Below the pieces are notes generated by a model, which saw only the letters and a program-made list of their open reading frames with translations, was not told where the DNA came from and ran no database searches. A DNA stretch of 64,000 nt from an uncultured Lachnospiraceae bacterium (GTDB taxonomy: Bacteria > Bacillota > Clostridia > Lachnospirales > Lachnospiraceae). The stretch's first letter is position 1, and every line of letters begins with the position of its first letter. Location of the stretch: assembly GCA_947630925.1 (NCBI GenBank), contig CANRJM010000001.1, positions 124,001 to 188,000 of the forward strand, given 5' to 3'. This document shows positions 16,359 through 26,314 of this stretch, piece by piece. Made by a program: the position numbers and the translations under genes.

Positions 16359-18923
16359 ATGAGCGTATTTAGTAAGATTTTTGGAACGCACAGCCAGCGC
16401 GAGATAAAACGAATTCTTCCAATTGTGAATAAAATTGAAGCTCTGGCGCCGGAATATGAAAAAATGACAGATGAAGAGCTTCAGGCAAAGACACCGGAGT
16501 TGAAGAAACGCCTGGAACAGGGAGAGACCTTGGATGATCTGCTTCCGGAGGCGTATGCAACAGTTCGCGAGGCGGCAACCAGAGTGCTTGGAATGCGTCA
16601 TTACCATGTACAACTGATTGGCGGCGTGATATTGCATCAGGGGCGGATCACAGAGATGCGTACCGGCGAAGGTAAGACTTTGGTATCTACTCTTCCGGCA
16701 TATTTGAATGCATTAGAGGGAAAGGGCGTTCACATTGTTACCGTCAATGACTATCTGGCTAAGCGTGATGCTGAGTGGATGGGAAAAGTTCATGAATTTT
16801 TGGGATTATCTGTCGGCGTTATTTTGAATTCCATGGATAATGATGAGAGAAGAGAAGCTTATAACTGTGATATCACATATGCGACAAACAATGAATTGGG
16901 ATTTGACTACCTGCGTGATAATATGGTGGTATATAAGGAGGAATTGGTACAGCGTTCGCTCCACTATGCCATTATTGATGAGGTGGATTCCGTATTGATT
17001 GATGAAGCGAGAACCCCGTTGATCATTTCCGGTCAGAGCGGTAAGTCGACCAGGTTATATGAGGCGTGTGATATTTTTGTGAAACAGTTGACCAGAGGTA
17101 CCGCAAAAGAATTGTCCAAGATGGATATTTTGATGAATGAACAGGAAGAGGAAACAGGAGATTATGTTGTAGATGAGAAGGATAAGAACGTAAACCTGAC
17201 CGAGGAAGGCGTTCGGAAGGCAGAACGTTTCTTTCAGGTAGAAAACCTGGCGGATCCGGACAATCTGGAATTGCAGCACAATATTAACCTGGCGCTCAGG
17301 GCGCATTCTCTGATGTTTAAGGACAAGGATTACGTGGTAAAGGATGACGAGGTTTTGATCGTAGATGAATTTACCGGACGTATTATGCCAGGACGCCGTT
17401 TTTCTGATGGGCTGCACCAGGCAATTGAGGCAAAGGAGCATGTTAAGGTAAAGAGAGAAAGCAAGACTCTGGCAACGATTACATTCCAGAATTTCTTTAA
17501 TAAATATGAAAAGAAAGCGGGGATGACCGGTACGGCGCTGACCGAAGAAAAGGAATTTCGCGAGATTTATGAAATGGATGTTGTGGAGGTTCCGACAAAT
17601 CTGCCGATTGCCCGTATTGATTATAATGATGTTGTTTATAAGACGAAAGAAGAAAAGTTTAACGCTGTTGTAGCAGATATCGTAGCGTCACATGAAAAGG
17701 GACAGCCGGTGCTGGTGGGTACGATTGCGATTGATACGTCAGAATACCTGAGCCATAAGTTGCAGAAAAAAGGGATTCCGCATAAAGTGTTAAATGCCAA
17801 GTTCCATGAGCTGGAAGCAGAAATTATTGCGGATGCCGGACAAATGGGCGCAGTTACCATTGCTACCAATATGGCGGGCCGTGGTACGGATATTAAACTT
17901 GGCGAAGGCGTGACGGAGTTGGGGGGATTAAAAATCATTGGTACCGAGCGTCATGAATCCCGGCGTATTGATAATCAGTTGCGTGGACGTGCCGGACGTC
18001 AGGGGGATCCGGGCGAATCCAGATTTTATATCTCCCTTGAGGATGACTTGATGCGTTTGTTTGGCTCCGAACGCCTGATGGGATTGTTCCGCGCAATGCC
18101 GGAGGGAGAGGAGATTGAGCATAAGATGCTTTCCAATGCCATTGAAGGGGCACAGAAAAAGATTGAAGGAAACAACTTTGGAATCCGAAAAAATCTGCTG
18201 GAGTATGACCGTGTCAACAATGAACAGCGTGAAGTGATTTATAAGGAACGCCGCCGCGTATTGGACGGAGAAAGTATGCGCGATACCGTCTATAAGATGA
18301 TTACAGATGTGGCAGAGCGCATTGTCAATGCAACGATTAATGCAGACGCTCCTGCTGAGGAATGGGATATCGGTGAACTGAACCGCGTGCTGCTTCCGAT
18401 TTTTCCAATGAAGAAAATTGAATTGACCGAAGATGAAATGAAGCATATGAAGAGAGATGAACTGCTGCAGAAGATCAAGGAAGAGGCCGTAAAGCTTTAT
18501 GAAGCGAAAGAAGCAGAATTTCCGGATGCCGATCAGATTCGTGAAGTAGAGCGTATTATTCTGTTAAAAGTAATTGACCATAAGTGGATGGATCATATTG
18601 ATGACATGGATCAGCTTCGTCAGGGGATTGGTCTACAGGCATTTGGACAGCGGGATCCGGTAGTAGAATATAAGTTTGCCGGTTTTGATATGTTTGATGC
18701 GATGATTGATGCGATATACGAAGAAACAATTAAGGCTTTGATGCATGTGCAGATTGAACAGAAAGTGGAGCGTGAGCAGGTTGCAAAGGTTACCGGTACA
18801 AATAAGGATGAATCCGTCGCCGCTGCGCCAAAACGAAGGGTAGGGAAAAAAATCCAGCCAAATGATCCGTGTCCTTGCGGAAGCGGTAAAAAATATAAAA
18901 TGTGCTGCGGAAGAAGGGTGTAA
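16359..18923 (+). CDS. secA: Protein translocase ATPase SecA
   Basis: Motor ATPase that drives preproteins through SecYEG. It has 854 residues, close to the family norm. Visible are [10 protein letters not shown] (Walker A, about 102-111), [19 protein letters not shown] (DEAD-box region), [14 protein letters not shown], and a C-terminal zinc-binding tail [19 protein letters not shown] that also contacts SecB or phospholipids. TAGGAGCG precedes the ATG. prfB follows after 59 bp, an arrangement conserved in Firmicutes, so the two are probably cotranscribed. Confidence 0.98.
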   Translation: MSVFSKIFGTHSQREIKRILPIVNKIEALAPEYEKMTDEELQAKTPELKKRLEQGETLDDLLPEAYATVREAATRVLGMRHYHVQLIGGVILHQGRITEMRTGEGKTLVSTLPAYLNALEGKGVHIVTVNDYLAKRDAEWMGKVHEFLGLSVGVILNSMDNDERREAYNCDITYATNNELGFDYLRDNMVVYKEELVQRSLHYAIIDEVDSVLIDEARTPLIISGQSGKSTRLYEACDIFVKQLTRGTAKELSKMDILMNEQEEETGDYVVDEKDKNVNLTEEGVRKAERFFQVENLADPDNLELQHNINLALRAHSLMFKDKDYVVKDDEVLIVDEFTGRIMPGRRFSDGLHQAIEAKEHVKVKRESKTLATITFQNFFNKYEKKAGMTGTALTEEKEFREIYEMDVVEVPTNLPIARIDYNDVVYKTKEEKFNAVVADIVASHEKGQPVLVGTIAIDTSEYLSHKLQKKGIPHKVLNAKFHELEAEIIADAGQMGAVTIATNMAGRGTDIKLGEGVTELGGLKIIGTERHESRRIDNQLRGRAGRQGDPGESRFYISLEDDLMRLFGSERLMGLFRAMPEGEEIEHKMLSNAIEGAQKKIEGNNFGIRKNLLEYDRVNNEQREVIYKERRRVLDGESMRDTVYKMITDVAERIVNATINADAPAEEWDIGELNRVLLPIFPMKKIELTEDEMKHMKRDELLQKIKEEAVKLYEAKEAEFPDADQIREVERIILLKVIDHKWMDHIDDMDQLRQGIGLQAFGQRDPVVEYKFAGFDMFDAMIDAIYEETIKALMHVQIEQKVEREQVAKVTGTNKDESVAAAPKRRVGKKIQPNDPCPCGSGKKYKMCCGRRV

Positions 18924-18982
18924 ACGGCACAGGAAATGAATGGAAACAGAGTACTATTTGAAAGACAGAAAGAGGTGAGTTG

Positions 18983-20102
18983 GTGGTAGAATATGATAAT
19001 CTGAAATTGGCATTGTCCAATTACGAACAACTGCTGCTTGAAATGGGGAATTCACTTTGACCTTGCTAATAAAAAAGACAGGGTAGAAGAATTAGATAAA
19101 ACCATGGAAGAACCGGGATTTTGGGAGAATCCGGAGTATTCTACATCTATAGTGCAGGAGAGCAAGAAATTAAAAACAATCATTGAAAGATATGCTGCTT
19201 TGTGCGAAGACAGGGAAGATATGATTACGCTCATTGAAATCGGGCAGGAAGAAGGGGATGCAGAACTGCTTCAGGAGATAGAAGAATCTTTCAGGACATT
19301 TGAAGAGCAGTTTGGCGAGCTTCGTTTAGAAACTCTGTTAAGTGGAGAATATGATAAAGAGAATGCTATTTTAACGCTTCATGCGGGAGCCGGGGGCACA
19401 GAAAGCTGCGATTGGGCAAGCATGTTGTGCCGGATGTATCAGCGCTGGGCGGAAAAAAAGGGTTTTCAGGTAGAAATGCTTGATTTTCTGGATGGCGAGG
19501 AGGCAGGCCTTAAGTCAGTCACACTGCAGATTAATGGAATGAACGCCTACGGTTATTTAAAATCAGAACACGGCGTGCACCGTCTGGTGCGTATTTCGCC
19601 TTTTAATGCAGCGGGAAAACGGCAAACTTCATTTGTCTCCTGTGATGTTATGCCGGATATTAAAGAGGATTTGGATGTGGAGATCAAGGAAGACGATATC
19701 CGCATCGACACATATCGTTCCAGCGGCGCAGGCGGACAGCACATCAATAAAACATCTTCTGCGATTCGAATCACACATTTTCCAACGGGAATTGTGGTGC
19801 AGTGCCAGAATGAGCGTTCGCAGCATATGAATAAAGACAAGGCGATGCAAATGCTGAAGGCGAAACTATATCTGCTGAAGCAGAAGGAACAGCGCGCTAA
19901 GGAAAACGGTATTCGCGGCGAAGCAAAAGAAATTGGCTGGGGCAGCCAGATACGTTCCTATGTTATGCAGCCTTATACGATGGTAAAAGATCACCGGACA
20001 AATGCAGAGGTCAGTAACGTGCAGGGCGTTCTGGATGGGAATCTGGATCCATTTATCAATGCATATTTGGCATGGCTAATCAATGAACCGATTCTGAATT
20101 AA
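18983..20102 (+). CDS. prfB: Peptide chain release factor 2, with programmed +1 frameshift
   Basis: Terminates translation at UGA and UAA. Read continuously, the gene begins GTG at 18983 (7 bases after GAGG) and meets an in-frame TGA at 19058 after 25 codons. Shifting +1 at CTT-TGA-C (19055-19061) joins it to the main frame, giving 372 residues with the expected N-terminus MVEYDNLKLALSNYEQLLLE. The specificity motif SPF (in VRISPFNAAGK) and the catalytic GGQ (in GAGGQHINKTS) are present. The in-frame TTG at 19038 is not the true start. The autoregulatory logic is classic: low RF2 favours the shift. Confidence 0.96.
19043..19061 (+). promoter_or_regulatory. Programmed +1 frameshift site of prfB
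   Basis: The shift sequence CTTTGAC (19055-19061) is canonical. A Shine-Dalgarno-like GGGG (19045-19048) lies upstream, but with six bases before CTT instead of the three in E. coli. The TGA at 19058-19060 is the regulatory stop. Confidence 0.93.
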
Positions 20103-20136
20103 GAAGTAGAACAGCGTGAGATAAAAGGAGGAAGAC

Positions 20137-21345
20137 ATGATTAAAGTAAGCGTATTAGGCTATGGCACAGTTGGTTCCGGAGTAGTGGAGATTATAAGAG
20201 AAAACGCAGATATCATTACCCGGAGAGCCGGCGAAGAGATTCAAGTGAAATCTGTGCTTGATCTCAGGGATTTTCCGGACGACCCGATACAGAATATCAT
20301 TGTTCATGATTTTGAGGAAATCCGAAAAGACGAGGAAGTACAGATTGTAGTTGAAACTATGGGTGGCCTTCATCCGGCCTATGAGTTTGTCAAGGCATCT
20401 CTGGAAAGCGGAAAGAGCGTATGTACTTCCAATAAAGCGTTAGTGGCTGATTATGGTCCGGAATTATTGGAAATTGCACAGAAGCATAATGTCAACTTCT
20501 TATTTGAAGCAAGTGTTGGCGGGGGCATTCCAATCATCCGTCCGTTGAAGATCTCTCTGGCGCCGGATGAAATTATGGAGATATCCGGTATTTTAAATGG
20601 AACAACAAATTATATCCTGACGGAAATGACAGAAAAAGGTTCTGATTTTGATTCTGTGTTAAAAGAGGCACAGGATAAAGGATATGCGGAAAAGGATCCG
20701 ACGGCGGATATTGAAGGATTTGACGCCTGCAGAAAGATTGCGATTTTAACTTCGCTGGCATATGGGAAACAGTTAAATTTTGAAGATATCTATACGGAAG
20801 GGATTACTAAAATTACGGATCGGGATATTGTTTATGCGAAGAAGCTGGGGGCCAAGATTAAAATATTTGGTTCCAGTAAAAAAATTGGAGATAAAGTTTC
20901 CGCCATGGTAGCGCCAAAGCTGATTACCGGAGAGCATCCGTTATACAGCGTAGACGGCGTGTTTAACGCAATCCTGGTAAAAGGAAATATGGTTGGCGAC
21001 GTTATGTTTTATGGACAGGGCGCCGGTAAGTTAGCGACAGCAAGCGCAGTTGTTTCTGATGTAATTGAAGAGGCAAAGCATGTGAATGTCAATATGCGTA
21101 CTTTATGGGACTATGAGCAGTTGGATCTGATGCCTTTAGACGAAGTGTCTTTCCGTTTCTTTGTACGTGTCAAGCGCGGTCAGGAGATTGCTTCTGCCGT
21201 TGAGAAGGCGTTTGGCCATGTAACCCCGGTAGAAGCCGGTTTTACAGACGAGTTTGGGTTCGTTACGGAGAAAATTACGGAAAAAGCTTATGAGGAAGCT
21301 GCCGGACAAGTTGAGGTCATCAATAAGATTCGTTTTGACAGTTAA
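20137..21345 (+). CDS. hom: Homoserine dehydrogenase
   Basis: Reduces aspartate semialdehyde to homoserine with NAD(P)H, at the branch to threonine and methionine. The 402 residues have the Rossmann start VLGYGTVGSGVVEII, the TSNKALVADYG strand, the substrate-domain motif GGGIPIIRPLK...GILNGTTNYILT, and a C-terminal ACT-like regulatory domain (about 325-400, VRVKRGQEIASAVEKAF). AAAGGAGG precedes the ATG, 34 bp after prfB. With the next two genes it forms an aspartate-family operon. I see no T-box or riboswitch in the short upstream gap. Confidence 0.96.
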   Translation: MIKVSVLGYGTVGSGVVEIIRENADIITRRAGEEIQVKSVLDLRDFPDDPIQNIIVHDFEEIRKDEEVQIVVETMGGLHPAYEFVKASLESGKSVCTSNKALVADYGPELLEIAQKHNVNFLFEASVGGGIPIIRPLKISLAPDEIMEISGILNGTTNYILTEMTEKGSDFDSVLKEAQDKGYAEKDPTADIEGFDACRKIAILTSLAYGKQLNFEDIYTEGITKITDRDIVYAKKLGAKIKIFGSSKKIGDKVSAMVAPKLITGEHPLYSVDGVFNAILVKGNMVGDVMFYGQGAGKLATASAVVSDVIEEAKHVNVNMRTLWDYEQLDLMPLDEVSFRFFVRVKRGQEIASAVEKAFGHVTPVEAGFTDEFGFVTEKITEKAYEEAAGQVEVINKIRFDS

Positions 21346-21392
21346 AACGGCAATGTTCAATCAAAAAGAGTAGATAGGAAAAGAGGAAGGAT

Positions 21393-22616
21393 ATGAAGTA
21401 TCTGGTTGTATTAGGCGATGGAATGGCAGATGAGCCGATAGAAGAACTTGGTGGAAAGACGCCTCTGATGTATGCGAAAACACCTGTCATGGATGCTTTG
21501 GCGCCAAAGTCAGAGATTGGTCTGGCATATACGATCCCGAAGGGGATGAAGCCGGGCAGCGATACCGCAAATCTGGCTGTTCTCGGTTACGATCCGAAGA
21601 TATATTATACAGGGCGTTCTCCTTTAGAAGCGCTGAGTATCGGCGTTCCAATGAAAGACAGCGATATTGCGATACGATGTAACATGGTTACGGTTTCTGA
21701 TGATGAACTGCCATATGAGAAAAAGACAATCCTGGATCACAGCTCCGGAGAGATTTCGACCGAAGAAGCCTCTGTTTTAATGGAAGCGATCCAAAAGGAA
21801 ATGAATGATGAAATTTACCAGTATTATGTTGGAACGAGTTACCGCCATCTGACCATCTGGGACCATGGAAAAGTTGTTGATCTAACGCCGCCGCATGATG
21901 TATTAGGGAGGGTAATCGGAGAATATCTTCCCAAAGAGGAAAAGCTGCGGGCGATGATGAAGAAGAGCTATGATATTTTAAATAACCATCCGCTGAATAT
22001 AGAGCGTGCGAAAAAAGGCTTGAACAAGGCAAATTCTCTTTGGTTCTGGGGAGCAGGCACAAAGCCCGTGTTGGATTCCTTTGCCGAGAAATATGGTAAA
22101 AAGGGCGCAGTTATTTCTGCAGTCGATCTTTTGAAGGGGATTGCAGTCGGCGCTGGGATGACGAATATAGATGTACCGGGGGCGGACGGAACCTTGGAAA
22201 CAAATTGGGAAGGAAAAGCAGACGCTTCCGTAAAAGCCCTTTTAGAAGATGGCTTTGATTTTGTGTACATTCATATGGAAGCTCCGGATGAGATGGGACA
22301 TCAAGGCAGTCTGGAGAAAAAAATCAGAGCAATCGAATATCTGGATGCAAGAGTTCTTTCGCATGTAGTAGAACAAATGAACCGCTCAGGAGAGGATTAC
22401 AGAATGCTTATTATGCCGGATCATCCGACGCCGATTGCGCGCCGGACGCATACGTCGGACCCGGTTCCTTATATGTTGTATGACAGCAGGGTTGACATGC
22501 ACTTCAAAGGTTTATACAATGAATCCGATGCAAAAAAAGGAGGAGTCGTTGTGGAACAGGGTGATACCCTGATGAGTAAACTATTAGAAAACGCGCAGCA
22601 GTCTGTGCAGAAATGA
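21393..22616 (+). CDS. Cofactor-independent phosphoglycerate mutase-like protein, proposed homoserine kinase
   Basis: A 407-residue protein of the alkaline-phosphatase superfamily related to archaeal ApgM. The N-terminus MKYLVVLGDGMADEP carries the first metal ligand, PGSDTANLAVLGYDP the nucleophile Ser region, and MEAPDEMGHQG plus MPDHPTPIARRTHTSDPVPY the other metal ligands. The subfamily is catalogued as a proposed homoserine kinase (TIGR02535) because it replaces thrB in threonine gene clusters. Here it lies between hom and lysC with gaps of 47 and 8 bp, which fits that role. No thrB or thrC is in the window. Phosphoglycerate mutase activity remains the alternative. Confidence 0.8.
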   Translation: MKYLVVLGDGMADEPIEELGGKTPLMYAKTPVMDALAPKSEIGLAYTIPKGMKPGSDTANLAVLGYDPKIYYTGRSPLEALSIGVPMKDSDIAIRCNMVTVSDDELPYEKKTILDHSSGEISTEEASVLMEAIQKEMNDEIYQYYVGTSYRHLTIWDHGKVVDLTPPHDVLGRVIGEYLPKEEKLRAMMKKSYDILNNHPLNIERAKKGLNKANSLWFWGAGTKPVLDSFAEKYGKKGAVISAVDLLKGIAVGAGMTNIDVPGADGTLETNWEGKADASVKALLEDGFDFVYIHMEAPDEMGHQGSLEKKIRAIEYLDARVLSHVVEQMNRSGEDYRMLIMPDHPTPIARRTHTSDPVPYMLYDSRVDMHFKGLYNESDAKKGGVVVEQGDTLMSKLLENAQQSVQK

Positions 22617-22624
22617 GGTAGGGA

Positions 22625-23836
22625 ATGTTAGTAGTGAAAAAATTTGGCGGTACTTCCGTAGCCAATAAAGAACGTATTTTTAATGTTGCAAAACGCTGTA
22701 TTGAAGATTATAAAAAAGGAAATCAGGTTGTTGTAGTACTTTCAGCTATGGGCAAGCAGACCGATGTATTGTTGGATATGGCGAAAGATATCAATCCGAA
22801 GGCTTCCCGCCGTGAGTTAGACATGCTTTTGACAACGGGAGAACAGACTTCGGTTGCGTTGATGGCAATGGCAATGGATTCCCTTGGTGTTCCTGCCGTA
22901 TCGCTAAATGCATTTCAGGTAGCGATGCATACCACTTCTGATTATGGGAATTCCAGATTAAAGAAAATTGATGAACAGCGAATCCGTTTTGAACTGGATA
23001 ACCGCCGTATTGTCGTGATTACCGGATTCCAGGGAATTAACAGCTATAATGACTATACAACCTTAGGGCGGGGCGGTTCCGATACAACAGCCGTGGCATT
23101 GGCGGCTGCCCTGAATGCGGATGCCTGTGAAATCTATACTGATGTAGACGGCGTATTTACGGCAGATCCGCGTGTGGTGCCAAACGCCCGTAAGTTGGAT
23201 GAAATCACATACGACGAGATGTTGGAGTTAGCAAGCCTCGGTGCGGGCGTGCTTCACAACCGTTCTGTAGAGATGGCAAAAAAATATGGAGTTCAATTAG
23301 TAGTCCGTTCGAGTCTAAATACAAGTGAAGGAACTGTCGTAAAGGAGGAAAGTAAGATGGAAAAAATGTTAGTAAGTGGAGTGGCGACCGATAAGAATGT
23401 TGTCCAGTTTGCCGTAGAGGGATTGGAAAATAAGCCGGGGGTTGCTTTTAAGCTGTTCCATCATTTAGCAAACCATAATGTAAATGTCGATATGATTTTA
23501 CAGTCCGTCGAGCATGGCGGAACACAGGATATCAGCTTTACCGTAACGGAAGAGATGGCGGATGTTGCCATGGAAACGTTGGAGCGCCATGGAGATACAA
23601 GCTTAAAATGCGAAAAAATTACAGCGACAAAAGAAGTTGCAAAGGTATCGGTCGTAGGAGCCGGTATGATGACAAATCCGGGTGTAGCGGCAAAGATGTT
23701 TGAAGCGCTTTATGATGCAGGTATTAATATTCGCCAGATTTCAACTTCAGAAATCAGGGTAAGCGTATTGATTGATGAGAAATATACGGAAGCTGCTGCA
23801 CAGGCAGTTCATGAGGCTTTTTCATTAGCCGATTAA
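22625..23836 (+). CDS. lysC: Aspartate kinase
   Basis: Makes aspartyl phosphate, the entry step to lysine, threonine and methionine. The 403 residues start with VVKKFGGTSVANKERI, contain LGRGGSDTTAVALAAALNAD (about 155-175) and end with two ACT domains (about 265-335 and 345-403), the usual site of amino-acid feedback. An internal ATG at 23356 preceded by AAAGGAGG could yield a separate small regulatory subunit as in Bacillus-type enzymes. It is the last gene of the hom operon and is followed by a hairpin terminator. Confidence 0.95.
   Translation: MLVVKKFGGTSVANKERIFNVAKRCIEDYKKGNQVVVVLSAMGKQTDVLLDMAKDINPKASRRELDMLLTTGEQTSVALMAMAMDSLGVPAVSLNAFQVAMHTTSDYGNSRLKKIDEQRIRFELDNRRIVVITGFQGINSYNDYTTLGRGGSDTTAVALAAALNADACEIYTDVDGVFTADPRVVPNARKLDEITYDEMLELASLGAGVLHNRSVEMAKKYGVQLVVRSSLNTSEGTVVKEESKMEKMLVSGVATDKNVVQFAVEGLENKPGVAFKLFHHLANHNVNVDMILQSVEHGGTQDISFTVTEEMADVAMETLERHGDTSLKCEKITATKEVAKVSVVGAGMMTNPGVAAKMFEALYDAGINIRQISTSEIRVSVLIDEKYTEAAAQAVHEAFSLAD
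23342..23358 (+). promoter_or_regulatory. Internal ribosome site and ATG inside lysC
   Basis: AAAGGAGGAAAG followed by ATG at 23356 lies in frame at the junction between the kinase and ACT domains. Bacillus aspartokinase II makes its beta subunit from such an internal start, so a roughly 160-residue ACT protein is plausible here. Confidence 0.5.
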
Positions 23837-23889
23837 AGATAGAATCAGAGCTGTCGCGGAAAAATTATAAATTATATAAGTGGAATCAG

Positions 23890-23916
23890 AAGCGGCTGCA
23901 GGTGTGGCCGCTTTTA
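23890..23916 (+). terminator. Rho-independent terminator after lysC
   Basis: Stem AAGCGGC (23890-23896) / GCCGCTT (23907-23913) with a 10-base loop and a short T run. Confidence 0.7.
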
Positions 23917-23978
23917 TCATGAAATGGAAAATTGCCTGACAATCATTTAAGATTGTCATCGGAATGATGGAGGGAAAA

Positions 23979-26291
23979 ATGGATATACTGAAAAAAATTG
24001 CACAGGAGCTTACCGTTCAGGTCTGGCAGGTAGAAGCTGCCGTAAAACTGATTGATGAAGGAAATACCATACCATTCATTGCAAGGTATCGAAAGGAGGC
24101 GCATGGCTCTTTAAATGACGAGCAGCTTCGGAATCTTTATGAACGTCTGCTCTATCTTCGGAATTTAGAGGAAAAGAAAGAACAGGTTTTGTCTAGTATT
24201 GAGGAACAGGGAAAATTGACAGAGGAGTTAAAGGAACAGATTCTCAATGCAGAAACGCAGGTGGTAGTAGATGATTTGTACCGGCCGTATCGTCCAAAGA
24301 GAAGAACGCGGGCGACCGTTGCCAGGGAAAAGGGCTTAGAGGGGTTAGCGGCTTTTATCCTGCTGCAGGAAGCAGATGCTGCAGTGGAAGAAGAGGCAAA
24401 GAAATATCTGTCTGATGAGAAGGAAGTTGCTTCCGTTCAGGATGCGATTGCCGGCGCACAGGATATCATTGCGGAAGAAATTTCAGATAACGCAGAATAC
24501 CGTATGTACATCCGCAAGCTTACCTTTGAGGAAGGAAAAATCATCTCTTCGGCAAAGGATGAGACGGAACCGTCTGTTTATGAAATGTATTATGACTATC
24601 AGGAGCAGATCAGCAAGATGGCTTCACACCGTGTTCTTGCGATAAACCGGGGAGAAAAGGAGAAATTTTTAAATATAAAACTGGAAGCTCCGGAAGAGCG
24701 GATATATCGGTATCTGCAGAAAAAGATCATTCTTGCGGAGGGAACGGATACGGCCGGGATTCTTGCAGAAACAATAGAGGACAGTTATAAACGTCTGATT
24801 GCACCGGCGATTGAGAGAGAAATCCGGAACGAACTGACAGAAAAGGCAGAGGATGGCGCGATTCGGGTCTTTGGGAAAAATCTGGAGCAGCTTCTGATGC
24901 AGCCGCCGATTGTCGGGAAAAATGTCCTTGGCTGGGATCCTGCATTTCGCACAGGCTGTAAACTTGCGGTGGTTGATGCAACCGGAAAGGTTCTGGATAC
25001 GACGGTGGTTTATCCGACGGCGCCGCAGAACAAGGTTGAGGCGACAAAGCGCGTAGTAAAGAAACTAATTGAAAAGTATGATATTTCTCTGATTTCCATT
25101 GGAAACGGCACGGCTTCCAGAGAATCGGAACAGATTGTCGCAGAGCTGTTAAAGGAAGTTGCAAAGCCGGTACAGTATATTATTGTGAATGAAGCGGGAG
25201 CTTCCGTTTATTCTGCAAGTAAACTTGCGACAGAGGAATTTCCAAACTTTGATGTGGGACAGAGAAGCGCGGCTTCCATTGCCAGAAGATTACAGGATCC
25301 ATTGGCAGAGCTGGTAAAAATTGAACCGAAGTCGATCGGCGTAGGGCAGTATCAACATGATATGAACCAGAAAAAACTGTCCGAAACATTATCCGGCGTT
25401 GTTGAGGATTGTGTGAATCGGGTCGGCGTTGACTTAAATACGGCTTCGGCATCTCTGCTGGAGTATATTTCAGGCATTTCTAAGACGGTTGCCAAAAATA
25501 TAGTGGATTACCGGGAGGCAAATGGCGTTTTTAAAAACAGAAAAGAATTGCTGAAAGTACCAAAGTTGGGGCCCAAGGCGTTTGAACAGTGCGCGGGCTT
25601 TATGCGCATTCAGGGTGGAAATAATCCTCTGGATGCGACCAGTGTTCATCCGGAGAGTTATGAGGCGGCAAATATGCTGTTAGATAAGCTTCATCTTACG
25701 ATGGAGGATGTAAAAAAGCTGCAGCTTGCGGCGGCAAAGCGGACAGAGAGAAAGCAGGACAAAAAAACGGGAAAAAAGTCGGAGTTTAAGATCCGCAATA
25801 CCAATACTGCCTTTGGCGCGGCATTTGCAAAGGCGTTTGGGGACAGTGGGATTTCTGTTGCGAAAGAAGAGGGCAATGCATCTTCCGCTAAGGTACCGGG
25901 GCTGATGCAGAAAGTAAAAGATAAGAAGGCAATGGCCGAAGAGTTGGGAATCGGAGAAATCACTCTGACAGATATTCTGGAGGAGTTAGAAAAACCGGCA
26001 AGAGATCCGAGAGATGAGATGCCCAAACCAATTCTCCGAACAGATGTATTAGAAATGGAAGATTTGCAGGAGGGCATGATCTTAAAGGGAACGGTTCGTA
26101 ATGTAATTGACTTTGGCATATTTGTCGATATTGGCGTACATCAGGATGGCCTGGTGCATATTTCACAGATGTCAGATAAGAAATTTGTAAAGCATCCGTT
26201 AGATGTAGTTAGCGTCGGCGATATTGTAGATGTAAAAGTAATGAGTGTCGATGTGAAAAAGCAGCGCATCCAGTTGACCATGAAACTATAA
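23979..26291 (+). CDS. tex: Tex-family RNA-binding transcriptional accessory protein
   Basis: A 770-residue cytoplasmic nucleic-acid-binding protein of the Tex/Spt6-like family. Domain order is the N-terminal helical Tex domain, a YqgF/RNase H-like core (GWDPAFRTGCKLAVVDATGK, about 320-340), helix-hairpin-helix repeats (about 495-560: LLEYISGISKTVAKNIVDYR, LLKVPKLGPKAFEQCAGF), and a C-terminal S1 domain (about 690-768: GMILKGTVRNVIDFGIFVDI). An earlier in-frame ATG at 23964 exists, but GGAGGG sits just before the ATG at 23979. It lies 23 bp before the next gene. Confidence 0.95.
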   Translation: MDILKKIAQELTVQVWQVEAAVKLIDEGNTIPFIARYRKEAHGSLNDEQLRNLYERLLYLRNLEEKKEQVLSSIEEQGKLTEELKEQILNAETQVVVDDLYRPYRPKRRTRATVAREKGLEGLAAFILLQEADAAVEEEAKKYLSDEKEVASVQDAIAGAQDIIAEEISDNAEYRMYIRKLTFEEGKIISSAKDETEPSVYEMYYDYQEQISKMASHRVLAINRGEKEKFLNIKLEAPEERIYRYLQKKIILAEGTDTAGILAETIEDSYKRLIAPAIEREIRNELTEKAEDGAIRVFGKNLEQLLMQPPIVGKNVLGWDPAFRTGCKLAVVDATGKVLDTTVVYPTAPQNKVEATKRVVKKLIEKYDISLISIGNGTASRESEQIVAELLKEVAKPVQYIIVNEAGASVYSASKLATEEFPNFDVGQRSAASIARRLQDPLAELVKIEPKSIGVGQYQHDMNQKKLSETLSGVVEDCVNRVGVDLNTASASLLEYISGISKTVAKNIVDYREANGVFKNRKELLKVPKLGPKAFEQCAGFMRIQGGNNPLDATSVHPESYEAANMLLDKLHLTMEDVKKLQLAAAKRTERKQDKKTGKKSEFKIRNTNTAFGAAFAKAFGDSGISVAKEEGNASSAKVPGLMQKVKDKKAMAEELGIGEITLTDILEELEKPARDPRDEMPKPILRTDVLEMEDLQEGMILKGTVRNVIDFGIFVDIGVHQDGLVHISQMSDKKFVKHPLDVVSVGDIVDVKVMSVDVKKQRIQLTMKL

Positions 26292-26314
26292 GGAAATATA
26301 GAAGTGAGGATAAT

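Noticed and set aside
19038-20102. prfB read as starting at TTG 19038
   Set aside because: The frame upstream with GTG 18983, a ribosome site and a CTTTGAC shift site shows that the gene begins earlier and is read by programmed frameshifting.
20103-20136. T-box or lysine riboswitch upstream of hom
   Set aside because: The gap is only 34 bp and holds nothing beyond a ribosome site.
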